This document shows, one piece after another, positions 13,497-25,061 of a stretch of DNA of 51,203 bases (positions within the stretch are counted from its first letter, which is position 1; every line of letters starts with the position of its first letter). Source of the DNA: Rhizophagus sp. LPA8_4_AMF (Eukaryota > Glomeromycota > Glomeromycetes > Glomerales > Glomeraceae); assembly GCA_021464525.1 (NCBI GenBank), contig JADRCO010000126.1, positions 1-51,203 on the forward strand, read 5' to 3'. Position numbers and translations under genes: made by a program. The notes beneath the pieces were generated by a model, which saw only the letters and a list, made by a program, of their open reading frames with translations, was not told the DNA's origin and ran no database searches.

Positions 13497-15312
13497 TTAA
13501 ACTTCACCAATCTTTTGTCCATATTTGATCTTTTGTCCTGGTTTCATATAAAACTTAAAATCAAATGGTGCTTCAAACACCAAAACTATAGTAGAACCTA
13601 AACAAAATCCACCCATTTCATCACCAGTTCTCAATGGTTGTCCGCCAAGTAATTTACTAGCCTTCTTATAAGAAACCTCCGTATACGTTCCAACCGGTAA
13701 ATCTTCTCTTCGATTAGTTCGGAGAGCCTGAGATAACAATCATAAGCTGTGGCAAAACACATCCCTTTGTTTCTCTTTATTAAAGATCTAAACAATTCCA
13801 CTCAATTCATTTTAAATACCTTATCAAAATTAATTCGGATAGAACCTACGTTTGTCGCCCCAACTGGAATCATTGAAAAAAATCCATATCTCCATCTTCC
13901 AAGTAACGCAACACGTTCATTTAAAACCAATAAACCTGGCAATATTTTTAACATAAATGGCGATACAGAGAACAATTCCCCTAAAAACAAAAATTCTTGC
14001 TTTTTAGTTCTTAATAATGAATATTATTAAAATACACATATACCTGCAAAATGTCGTCTCTTTTCGACAACCCAGTTTGTTGGGGAATGAAACCTATGAT
14101 AATCTCCAGGAGAAAGGTATATTACGCAAAAATAAAGTGCGTTTCCTTCCCTAACTTCATGTAAGTTTATCACACTTTCTGCTACAGCTATTTCTTTTTT
14201 ATAATTATTTTTTTCAGATTGAACTGAAGCATCTTCACCAACACTACTGACTTGTTTTGTAGCATCAACTGGATCATCACCAAGCAAAGCATCTAGGGAA
14301 TACGTGATGCCATTAACATTTGCAAATTCTTTTTCATCAGCAATGTGAGTCGATGTAACTACGTCAACGATTTGTTTCCCTGGTTCAATCACATCATATT
14401 TTCCCTCCTTGCGACCTAAGAATGCATCTAGTGAATAAGTTATTCCTTTCACTTGTTCTACTTTTCCATTGTCAACTAATCCAAAACTTAATACTTTGCC
14501 ATCTGCCGGTGATACCTTTAAAAACAATCATTAATGATAAAAATCTGTTAATAAGGATATAAAAGAATAAAATTGAATAACAGAACTAAAAATCATATCC
14601 AGATCCCACAAGTGTTGCATTTTCTATGGGCCTCATACCCGGCTTTAATGACCTGTAGAAAAAAGAACCTAAATTTGGATAACTTTTTAAATCAGTATTT
14701 TCAATTTCTTCCAAATTACATTTAAAAAACCAGATATAAGATTTATAAAAAGGCTCTCTAAGCCACATAGGCAAATTATATTCGTTATTAATCCGACCCC
14801 ATAACCTAGATAATGCTCGAAGAGGAAGCGCGTCAATCACATGCACCTACACAGAATTAACATTAGTGACCATCATGCTAACTAAAAATGGCTCAAGCAA
14901 ATTATATTAGTTATATTACCTGCCAAGGACCTATTATAATGGGTCGAATTTCAGTTGATGTATCCTGTTCTTTTCGTTTTTCACGGGCATAAACGCGAAG
15001 CGTATGTTGAAATGCAATGAAAGCTATTCCTATTCCGATCGGAATAGGATACCAGGTTACTTTAGTCTTCTCCCAAGCCTCATTTAATCGTTCTAAAATA
15101 CAAAAACCTTATTAAGCAACCCCGTGTTTAAACATGCAAAAATAAGTTCAAAAATTACCCATAAAAGAACGTTCGTTCATTTGTGCCTTTTGTTGAAATC
15201 TTGAAGAAACATTTGTACGTTTAGTAAAAAAAGAAAGTATATTATACTGAAAATTAGCTCGAGCTTTAGTTTGTAAACGAAATGTAGTCCTTGTAGTTCC
15301 AAGTAAAATCAT
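13497..15312 (-). CDS. PSD1: phosphatidylserine decarboxylase proenzyme, mitochondrial
   Basis: Six exons join(15312-15159, 15092-14920, 14846-14610, 14515-14044, 13980-13820, 13727-13497) encode 475 residues. It converts phosphatidylserine to phosphatidylethanolamine at the inner mitochondrial membrane. Seen in order: a basic targeting sequence ([14 protein letters not shown]), a transmembrane segment ([15 protein letters not shown]), [41 protein letters not shown], the catalytic His region [20 protein letters not shown], and the self-cleavage site LGST at 442-445, where Ser444 becomes the pyruvoyl group. An insert of about 90 residues between the SPADG and DYHRF blocks contains two similar copies of [11 protein letters not shown]. 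The start is 150 bp from the divergent QCR2 start. Confidence 0.95.
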
Positions 15313-15462
15313 TATTTAGAGGATGATGATGAAAAAATGCCCCATCTAATCTCAGATATGATCTGACCAATGATTATATATTTGCACGTGATTTTTTTAT
15401 CAAAATATCCCGGTTTTTAAAGGATTTTTTTTTTCCTACTCACAAGAAAACCTTCTCACACC
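15313..15462. promoter_or_regulatory. short divergent promoter PSD / QCR2
   Basis: Only 150 bp separate the two start codons. It contains CCAAT at 15367-15371, TATATA at 15375-15380 and the E-box CACGTG at 15385-15390. CCAAT is bound by the HAP complex and CACGTG by bHLH factors such as Cbf1 in yeasts, and HAP is a known activator of respiratory genes. Both products act in the inner mitochondrial membrane, so joint regulation is a reasonable inference. Confidence 0.5.
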
Positions 15463-17220
15463 ATGCTTCGTTCATGCCAGCTATCAGGCAAATTTACTAA
15501 CCCAATTAGCAGTATCCTAAGACGTAACTATGCTAGTGTTGCTCCTTCACCTGTAGTTGTCACAAAGTCTAAAGCTGGAGTTACGGTCGTTTCAATTGAA
15601 GGTGAACTTATAGTTTACATATGAAAAGCCTTTTTTTGTAAAATTTTGAAAAAGTTGGTGGGTGTTAAAATTTATTCATTATTTATTTGAATTATGAACA
15701 TAAATATAAAGATAATGCTCCCGCTTCTTCTGTTGCCGTTGTAGTAAAGGCTGGTTCCCGGGCAGAATCTATTGATAATGTTGGTGTGGCTCATTTCTTG
15801 AAGAATTTTGCTTTTAGGGTGAGGAATTGATTTACATTCATATTATTCTACAAATCTTTCCGATTTTGCAATCATAATATTTATGAGCTAACAATACTCT
15901 GTCCACAGAGTACTGAAAGCAAAACTGCATTTCGGATAACACGTGAAGCAGAACTTCTCGGAGGTATCTTATCTGCGAATTTGACAAGAGAAAGTTTGAT
16001 TTTTTCTGGTGAATTTTTGCACACAGATCTGTATGTAATTTTTTATAAGTAAATAACTTCTTTTTCAAGGAATAATAATTAATTAATGAAATTTTGTTTA
16101 ACATTAATACAGTCCACATTTCTTGGAAGTGTTATCTGACGTTGTTTTTAAAACAAAATACGAGCCGTACGAATTCAAGGATGTAAAAAAGGGTGTTAAT
16201 TTCGAAAGAGGAGCAGCTGAGGCTATTCCTGAAGTTATAACTTCAGACGCGGCTCATGCAGTTGCATTCCGTCATGGTTTAGGCAATTCTTTATTTGCAA
16301 ATGCTACAACAAAGGTCACAAATAGTGAACAAATTAAAGCGTTTTCTAATAAGGTCTATACAGCGCCAAACATCACCATTGTTGGTACATCTGTTAACCA
16401 TAAAGAGTTGGTGTCACTGACAGATAAATTATTTGAGAAAGTCAGTCATACTGTCCCTTCTACACCGATTGCTTCTAAATATTTTGGTGGTGAATCTAGA
16501 ATTGCCGCATCAGGTAGCAGTCATTTTGTTATTGGGTTTGAAGGAGCTGCTGCAGGAACTCCCGAATACGCTATTCTTCAAGTTTTACGTGCTTATTTAG
16601 ATGGAGAAACGCACACCAGATGGGGTGATGGTGTAACTCCATTAGCCCAGTTGTCAAATAAACTTAAAGATGTTCAGATTAGTTCGTTTAATGCAGGATA
16701 TTCTGATGCTGGTCTTTTTGGTTTACATATTTCTGGAACACCAACATCTATATACGCAACTGCTAGAGCTGTTTCTGAACTTTTGAAGCACAGTATATAT
16801 CATATTTCAAAAGTAGATTTCCAAAGTGCAATAGCTAAAGCCAAATATTACACTGCTACTGCCTATGAAACACGCGCATCTAAAATTGAACTTATTGGTG
16901 GCCAGGTAAAAATGTTATAATGATTATCTAATACTTGTATCTTTTATTTACTAATGTTTTAAAAACCACTATTTTTAAGATTTTACACTCTGGCAGAGTT
17001 ATCCCTGTTTCAGACGCAGTAGATGAATTTAATCATATCACAATTGAAGATGTTAAAAATGTATGGAGATATTATCTAATGAAGCTTTTCTCACAAAATA
17101 CATATTTACTGAATTTTTTTCTTCTTATAAAATTAGACGGCAGAAAAACTTCTGAAAAGCACGCCCACGACTGTTGCATTAGGTGATATCAACACCTTGC
17201 CTCATGCAGATGTTCTTTAA
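15463..17220 (+). CDS. QCR2: cytochrome bc1 complex core protein 2 (QCR2)
   Basis: Six exons join(15463-15601, 15712-15818, 15909-16030, 16113-16905, 16980-17060, 17137-17220) encode 441 residues. It is a structural core subunit of respiratory complex III. The start MLRSCQLSGKFTNPISSI is a typical presequence. The M16 peptidase fold is visible: VAVVVKAGSRAES, NVGVAHFLKNFAFRSTESK, ILSANLTRESLIFSGEF, and the second half from HAVAFRHGLGN through FVIGFEGAAAGTPEYAIL. The zinc motif HXXEH of active family members is absent (HFLKNF at its place), as expected for core 2. The last exon ends DINTLPHADVL. Divergent from PSD, convergent with the ubiquitin protease. Confidence 0.93.
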
Positions 17221-17912
17221 AAATTTTTTCATCCTAGAACCACTAAAACTTGTATTAAGAAAATATTGATTTATGTATTTAATAAAAAAGAAAATGACTA
17301 TTTAAATATTTGGATTATCTAAACATAAATTTATTATTATCCCTTTCTTATATCAATTAATAGGATTAATTACAAGTTTCACTAAATTTAAAAAAAGCCC
17401 TCGATAACCAGTATCTAAACAAAATATTATTTGATACAAGTATTATCACATAAGGGCAATAATAAATATTTGACGTGAAATATATTATCCTACCTGCTGC
17501 TTAAAATTAGCTTGAAGGTCTCACCCAGTTGTCTACATTTATAAATTTTAATCATAACGGTGGCATATTTGTACTTTACATCCCAAATTTCACTTTTTTT
17601 CTTATCACATCACATGGAAATATGCGTAATATATAAAACATGGTTCTTGTAAAATGTACTGGCTACTAGCTAGTTTTTCATACCATTATATAAACCTAAT
17701 TTTATATGTATTTAGTTTTATGAAACCATGTGTCGACAATTAAAATTCAAGCTAACCAATTAGAGGAAAGCTGGCGTTATTTTGCAGACTAAAGGTTTAT
17801 TTTTTTAAAAATATTCACTTCCAAATTTAATATCATATTTATTTTACTTATTATAAATTAGGCAATAGATTTGATATTTTTAAAAATAAACTACTGGTGA
17901 TCAGCGAGTTCC
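17221..17912. other. convergent intergenic region QCR2 / DUB
   Basis: This holds 3' flanks of two convergent genes, with AATAAA-like signals shortly after the QCR2 stop. I see no gene in it. Confidence 0.5.
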
Positions 17913-19729
17913 TCACTGCAAAACACAATTATTTTTTTTATCAGCAAATTCAACAAATTGTAAATTTTGTGCCACATGATAATCATGTTCAATTGCTAAT
18001 TCTTCATCAACTATGCCTGGATGCACCCGTTGTAATTCATAAAAAAGTAAATAGCCATGTCGACTAAATTCATTAAATAACATAGTTGTGCCTTGTAAGG
18101 AATTAAATTTTGTCACTCGTTCGTTTAAGTCAAGATCATCTAATCTAAACCACCCTTCCTCCTAGAATTAGATTAATAAAAATAAATAAAATGTATTGTA
18201 TTATATGTTATGAATGAAAGATATAAAAGTACTACGTACATCATCTAAAGTAAACCCTTTGTAATGTCCTGAAGACAGGTTATTACCATAATGACAAACA
18301 ACTTCAAAAAAATGATGAAAAAAAATTAATTATTATTAATGATATTAAGTCGCAAAATAAAAAAGAATCCTCACCTGATCTTAATTTTAAGCGATAATGA
18401 ACATCGATGCCACAATGGCAAGGAGGTTCATCTGCAGCATCAGAATTGACAAAACCGTTAAAATTGACAAAGGGAGGTATATATACATTCTTATTTATTC
18501 TAAATGGTTGTAGATTGTCATTATAACCATAACGTTTAAGTACAAGCGGAAGTATTAAATTTGTTGCGGGAAAATGGGATTCAACCGCCTTTATATTTTC
18601 ACCTATATGAAGTATATTATGTGTAAAAATAAAGGTTTTAATGGTAAATCAAATATACACGTTCCTATCGGAGTTACCTTGCTCATTACTAGCAGAATAG
18701 AATGGCAAAAGCTTTAAAACTTGCCAAGCAGAAACTTTTGTCTGTTGGAAGTCGTCATCAAGAAACCGATTTATTCCAGAAACTACACTGTCGTGAAAAT
18801 AATTTACTAATGCTTCTTCCAAAGAAACAGGTGTTTCATCCATCGGATCACCAGGTATAGAAACTTGGATCAATCGTTCAGTAATAACACGCTCGTCATT
18901 TGCATCTGCGCTAGCACCGTGAAATAAATGCATCCCAAGAGGTAGATAAGGAAGTTCATAAAGACAAGATAAAAACAAAAAGAATTCGCTTGCATCCTCT
19001 TGTGTTGGATTTCCATTATTATCTTCACCAATCCACCCGCAGGATATTAAACATTCACGCAATTGCTATTAATGTCAGCAAATCAATTGTGAAAATAATA
19101 ATTACCGAAACAATAAGAGATAATAATCTCAACATGTTGGCTAACCTTAATCATATAAGAATTTATAAATTTGCCTGATCGAAGCCTATTCACAAATAAT
19201 CTTAAATGTGTTTGTAAAACTCGTGCATTCACTCCTTCCGCCTGTACAAAAAGAAGACCATCGAAAGATTGAGTTCGTGCAAACATTGCAAATAAAACAC
19301 TATCTGCATAAAAAAATATTACATTTAAATTTTTCTCAATTTGTAAATAATTTATTGATATTTCTGAGTGTTACCTATATAGCAACTAGTCATGCGGTCG
19401 TTTTCGCAACCCAGCATTACTATGTCCTTTTGTATATCTACTATTATCCCTTCTTCAGCTTCACCCAGATCACTAAAATTTTCTGCTACTTCTCTTACAT
19501 TCCATGCGTTTAGTTCTAAAAGTTTTTCTATTTGAGAAGTATCTAAAGGATGACCCAGCTCCTCTAGATACGTACTTAACTGGTCTATTTTACTTTCTTG
19601 TTCAATGTCATTAGTGGGTAAAGGCGAATTTCTACGTGAGGCAGGAAATAAAAAATTTATACTATCTTTTATTCTATTAACAGGAGAACGTGAAACCTTT
19701 ATAGACGAATTGCTCGTGCCAGAATCCAT
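17913..19729 (-). CDS. ubiquitin-specific protease (C19), CYLD-like, with UBA-like N-terminus
   Basis: Six exons join(19729-19375, 19303-19146, 19065-18678, 18602-18375, 18301-18240, 18161-17913) give 479 residues. The Cys box is TSCYIDSVLFAMFAR with nucleophile Cys116; it resembles CYLD (SCYLDSTLFCLFAF) more than the usual USP NTCYMNSxLQ. The QED motif NPTQEDASEFFLFLS, the His box LSSGHYKGFTLDD (His389) and the Asp region WFRLDDLD (about 405) complete a triad. A small helical UBA/CUE-like region precedes it (residues about 45-85, with LEELGHPLDTSQIEKLLELN and WNVREVAENFS). The substrate is unknown, but the fold and intact triad predict an active deubiquitinase. An upstream in-frame frame extends to 19753 only through a TTG, so the ATG at 19729 was chosen. 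Divergent from RPD3. Confidence 0.8.
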
Positions 19730-20075
19730 ATTACAGCTGATTGCTGAATACAAATTCTAATTTTCAAAAATAACTATATAATCAACGTCTCATCAAAAAC
19801 GGTAAAAAATAATAAATCATTTTCAATAAAATTGTTAATTGTGTAACCCGCTCAAACATACTAACTTAATATGTTGTAACTTTAACATCCCGTGATTGCG
19901 CCTACTGCGCCTATCGGACCTAGTTCAAAAAAATTCCGTATATAGTACACACGTTAAATTCTGCGCCACAAGATGAAAGATTTTCATTGTCCGACACTGT
20001 CCGTCAACGCAGATATTACTTCACAGTTTCCACCTTTCTCAAAAGAAACAACCGCAGATCATATTTTGACAAACG
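19730..20075. promoter_or_regulatory. divergent intergenic region DUB / RPD3
   Basis: A 346 bp gap between divergent starts. It includes a G+C-richer spot at 19895-19920 with two tandem GCGCCTA units. The same core (AGGCGCAGT on the other strand) recurs near 33695 and 41893. Confidence 0.45.
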
Positions 20076-22985
20076 ATGGCAACACTCGCCGGTCACTCGA
20101 AATCTAAAAAACGCGTTTCCTACTTTTATGATGGTAAAGCACAGCTCGCGATTTTAATCAAAGGATTCTTTTAAAACTTATTAAAAATTTTTTATGCTTT
20201 CTTTTCTTTAGAGGACGTTGGAAACTTTACGTATGGTCAAGGTACAAATACAATATTTTCTTTAATATTATGCGTTCGCGTGTTTACACGTTCATTTAAA
20301 TACCAATAAAGGGAACTCTTACGTTTTAATAGGTCATCCGATGAAACCACACCGAATGCGGATGGTTCATGATTTAGTTGTGAACTATAACTTATTTAAA
20401 AAAATGGAAGTTCTGGTATCCTTTTATACTTTTTCATTACGAATTAAATTACGAAGTATTGAATTCAGAGACTCTACATAATTTAAACGATATATTTGTC
20501 TTTAATTCCCATACAATGGATGCAATTTTATTTTGTTTGTAGAGTCCGAAACGCGCTACCCCGAGACAAATGACGCGATTTCATACTGATGAATATATTG
20601 ATTTTTTGTATAGAGTCACACCTCAAAACGTCGAAGAATTATCTATGCAACAAACTAGATGTATACTATTTTCAAAAAACAATCGTATTTTAAGTTTTCT
20701 TTAAAAATATTCTAATTTATTTCTGAACTAATTCAGTCAACGTTGGTGAAGATTGTCCAATTTTTGAAGGGCTTTTCGAGTTTTGCTCAATTTCAGCTGG
20801 CGGTTCAATTGGTAAATAGTAAAACATAGATCAACTTGAAAAAAGTAAAAATTTTTTTATATTATTTAACTTTGTATAGATGCCGCTAATAAATTAACCG
20901 GCGGAGAATCGGATATCGCGATTAATTGGTCCGGTGGTCTTCATCATGCAAAGAGGTTCGAAGCATCCGGTTTTTGTTACGTTAATGACATTGTGTTAGC
21001 CATTTTAGAGCTATTGAGGCAAGTGGTTATTAGATCAGTCATAAAAGCTTTATAGTGACTAGATGTAAGCTAAACACGCGTTTTACTTTTCTATATACAC
21101 TAGATATCATCAACGCGTTCTTTATATTGATATTGATATACATCATGGAGACGGTGTAGAAGAAGCTTTCTACACAACAGACCGTGTATTAACTTGTTCA
21201 TTTCATAAATTTGGGCAATTTTTTCCGGGAACTGGAGATGTATCGGTAAGTTGGTTTATTAATACGTTTGTCTTTAAAAATCATCGTAAAAATACCACAA
21301 TTTTTGCACTCTAGGATGTTGGTATTAGCACTGGAAAACATTATGCAGTTAATTTCCCACTAAAAGATGGTATGGACGATTGGAATTATCAGAATGTTTT
21401 TCGACCGGTATGTAATATTTGATGTATTCATTTCTTCCTTTGAGTTTTATTTGTTTATTGTGCATTTTTAAAATAAGTTAGGTCGTAGAACATATTATGG
21501 GGTGGTACCGTCCAGGAGCTGTAGTTTTGCAATGTGGTGCAGATTCACTTGCGGGCGATCGATTGGGTTGCTTTAATTTGTCCATGAAGGGACACGCTGC
21601 ATGTGTTGAATTTGTCAAAGGTTTTAATCTCCCAATGTTAGTTGTTGGTGGAGGTGGATATACTATACGCAATGTAGCTCGTGCATGGACATACGAGACT
21701 GGTCTTTTATTAGGAGAACATTTAAGTGAAGGTGACTGACTAAATTCAAAATCAATAACATAATTTATTATACTTTAATTTACGTTGAAAATATACACAT
21801 ATATTATATTTTTATTCTTAATTTATTTTTTTAATTTATTTTTTTTATTTTTATTTTTATTTTTATTTTTTTTTTTGAAGATCTTCCTTATAACAATTTT
21901 CTGGAGTATTATGGACCTGAATATAAATTAGATGTTCCGGCTAACAACATGGAAAATATGAATACACCAGCGTATTTAGCTGATATGAAGTGAGTTATAT
22001 TCAATTATTATTATTTTACGAAATTATATATGTAATAAATTTTAATATTCGATTGTTATAATTATTTAGGGCAAAAGTATTTGAAAACTTAAGGAACATT
22101 CCCTTTGCACCAAGTGTTCAAATGCAACGTAAGTATTCAAAAAATTATCTAATGAAAAAAAAATCAATTAATATATTTACTATTTAAGATTTAAATTCAA
22201 TTAGAGGTTCCTTATGATTATGAATCAGAAGAAGAAGAAGATAACGAAAATCCGGATATAAGAATGTCACGTTAGTTATATCTTCATAATTTCGTTTATG
22301 TGTATGTATAAATAATTGTTGATGTTTCGTATCTTTAAACTATTGTGATTTAGAACGACAACGTAATGCACTCGTTGTACCAGAAAATGAACTTTCAGAT
22401 TCCGAAGATGAAGGAAATAGACGGAATGAAAGGAACTATAATAGTAACGGAACTTCATCGCGTAAATCGCGTGCTAGTCATAAAAATTCATCGAATGAAC
22501 ATGAAGGACGTAGTACATCATCTCGCACGCATAAATCAAGTAGCGGAGTTCGAGAGAAAGATGGACGTAAAATGTTAAAAACACGTTTGATCGACGATGT
22601 ATTGAATACTTCGGTTAGAACTAGTCCTTCAGTAGATCGTCCTTCAATAATGGCTACATCATCTTCAAGTACTAATACAAGCACATCTAAACATACTATT
22701 CCTTCGGGACCTGAAGTGACAACAAAACAAGAACCTGAAATACTAGATTCAACCGTTTCTTTAACTCAACCTCAAGTCGAAGATACAACAAAAACGAACG
22801 ACAACACCAATGATGTTGATAATAATGAAAACGATGATGATGAAAATAATAATAACGATATTAAAGAAGAGATTAAAGACGATAATAACGACAAGAATAA
22901 CGAACCAGTCGCAATGGAAATAGATACTAATGAATCACTTCCGGAAATTAAGCGAGAACCTGAAGATGTTGTAATGCAGCAGTAA
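20076..22985 (+). CDS. RPD3: class I histone deacetylase (RPD3/HDAC1 type)
   Basis: Thirteen exons join(20076-20133, 20212-20241, 20333-20415, 20543-20660, 20737-20811, 20880-21018, 21104-21245, 21315-21407, 21482-21731, 21881-21989, 22070-22128, 22205-22270, 22354-22985) encode 617 residues. The deacetylase domain fills about 1-380: the catalytic pair His143-His144 in [14 protein letters not shown], zinc ligands Asp179 and His181 in [14 protein letters not shown], Asp267 in [13 protein letters not shown], and Tyr306 in [14 protein letters not shown] are all present. It removes acetyl groups from histone tails in Sin3-type co-repressor complexes. The tail of about 235 residues is Ser/Asp/Asn/Glu-rich with two SUMO-like sites (IKEE, IKREPE). 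Intron 6 (21019-21103) starts with GC, not GT: only GAG|GCAAGT joins to AGA TAT CAT and restores [10 protein letters not shown]. Confidence 0.96.
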
Positions 22986-23192
22986 TTATTAAAAAAGAAA
23001 TCGAATTTTAAGTGTTTTCCGTATTATTTATATCTCCTCGTCAATTATCATTTCACTACACTAACATATTTATACTGATTGAATATATATGCCATTTATT
23101 TTTAAATAATTACGTTCGCGAGCCACTTAAGTGGCGTGAGGACTTGTATTAAAAGTTTGTTTATACACTGCTACTAGCATAATTTAACCCAC

Positions 23193-24566
23193 CTATTGAC
23201 CTCTTTTAGCAATAGCCTATAAAAAAAATTATTATTGTTAGTTGATAATTTGTAAAGTATATTTGTTAGAAAAAAAAAAATCATTTTTGTTCTTTACCTT
23301 TCTTACATTAACAATATCACCTTTCTTACCAACAACTTTTTTCAAAATATTTAAATTTAATTCTTTTTCCTTCTTAACATCTCCAATACTTGGCTCAAAC
23401 TTCAAAAAAATCGCAGAAATAATAAATGAAAGAATGAAAATTAAAATAAAAATTATTATTATTAAATCATTAGAAAATTTCATACCTTTCTTTTTACACC
23501 TTTCAATTTTAATTCTCCTTTCAAAGGATTATCAAACTTTCCAATACTAGCAGTAGCAGTTTTAGATATAGCAATTTGACGCTGCAATTCACCTTTCCGT
23601 AATGATCTGGCATCTGTACCCTTTGTTTGATTTAATGCAGCTTCAGCCTCTTCAATATTCCTTCTATGACGTGCTTCATTCTTTGCAATACGTCCTTTTT
23701 TAGCCTCACGTCCTTTACTAAACTGATCTTCAAATGGATCTGCAAAATGAAAAAAAAAAAAATGAATAAATCTATTGATATCAAAAAAAAAAGTTGATAA
23801 AAAAAATTACCATCATTTTGTGGAACGGGAATCAACCAATCATTTGCACCGTCATCATTAGTGCCTTTGTAACCCCATCGGGGAACCCATTCACCAGTAG
23901 CTTCATCATATACCATTTTACTCTTTTTACGGTGTTGTATACCCTTAGCCTTTGCAAATTTCTCCCATCTTGTTGGGGGTTTAAGTTTTGGTAACTTTTT
24001 TATTAAAAAAAAAGAAAAAATATAAAGTTGCGAGAGACTGAAATGCGTGATAGATTTAAAAGAAATAAATTTTCTGGAAAGTAAACGCAAAATAAAGCTT
24101 ACGGGTTTTTCTCGTGGAATAACAGTGATCTGTTCAGGTAATTCTGCCAGTATACCCACATCTGAAGATGTAATTGGTAATTTAAATATTTGATTAATTA
24201 AGAGTTGAGTGCCATCTCTTGTATATTCTTTGAGATAGCTATCTGTGTCATTTCTTTAGAAGAAATAAATAAAGTAAGAGTTACTTTTAGAGATATTTTA
24301 ATTTGAATCGACTTAATTAGAGCATTGTATTACTATTATTACTTTAAACGTGATTCATCTAATGCATTAGTATCAAAGGCGGCTAATAATGCGAGATCAT
24401 ATTGTAAAGGAATTGGTTTTTCTACCGTTATTGATTTACTTTGTTAAAAAGTAGAAAAACTTTAATTCTTTAATTATTTCTTATTTAAAAGAGTAGAAGT
24501 GTTATATTGTGATAATAAAACATACTATTTCGATTTTTGTGTTTCGAGTTGGTCTGAAAAATCCAT
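23193..24566 (-). CDS. RRS1: ribosome biogenesis regulator RRS1
   Basis: Seven exons join(24566-24526, 24438-24343, 24253-24103, 23994-23811, 23739-23486, 23399-23298, 23216-23193) encode 283 residues. RRS1 acts in the nucleolus in 60S maturation, with Rpf2 bringing in the 5S RNP. The family blocks are clear: KPIPLQYDLALLAAFDTNAL, LINQIFKLPI, LPEQITVIPREKPLPKLKPP joined to TRWEKFAKAKGI, MVYDEATGEWVPRWGYKG and DDPFEDQFSKGREAKKGRIA. A lysine-rich tail follows (GVKRKFEPSIGDVKKEK). The last exon is only 24 nt (AIAKRGQ), chosen because the preceding frame has a clean GTAAAG donor at 23297. Without it the protein would read through into an A/T-rich tail (NKNDFFFSNKY). Two CACGTG boxes lie 60 and 82 bp upstream. 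Confidence 0.9.
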
Positions 24567-25061
24567 GATTTTAGGTTATAACATTTAGAGATGAAATTTT
24601 TTTTTTTTTTAAAAAAAAATATATCCACGTGACTAGGTTGTTACATACACGTGAATCTGTACAACAGCAGAACTATTAGTTTTTAATTTTGATCAACTTT
24701 AAGAACTCCTCAAACTAGCACAACAACGAGAAAGAACATAACGTAACGTATCATAGGACGTAAATTTAAAAAATTTTTTTTTTCTTATCAATTATAAGTG
24801 AATTTTTATTTTTTATTTTGTAAAAACAGATACTAGTTTAAGTTTGACGGAAACTTTTATATCCCAAGAATTATTTATAGTTAAGAAGTGTTCTTTGTTC
24901 AACAAGAGCACTATAAACTTTTTTATTTATTTTAAATCCAGTTAATAAATTGGAAAAAAATAATTAATTATTATTATGTTACGCGTCAAATAATTGAGAA
25001 ACGAAAGTTAACCTAAAAAAGAATATAGTCATTAAACTCTTTTTTTTTAATAAAGGAAATA
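24567..25061. promoter_or_regulatory. divergent intergenic region RRS1 / SLX4
   Basis: Two CACGTG E-boxes at 24626-24631 and 24648-24653 lie on the RRS1 side, 22 bp apart. One ACGCGT (MCB-type) lies at 24981-24986, 76 bp upstream of the SLX4 start. The rest is A/T-rich, with homopolymer runs. Confidence 0.45.

Noticed and set aside
12277-19729. UBC13 and the CYLD-like DUB as a ubiquitin gene cluster
   Set aside because: They are separated by PSD and QCR2, and the neighbourhood is a mix of unrelated housekeeping genes, so proximity is probably chance.
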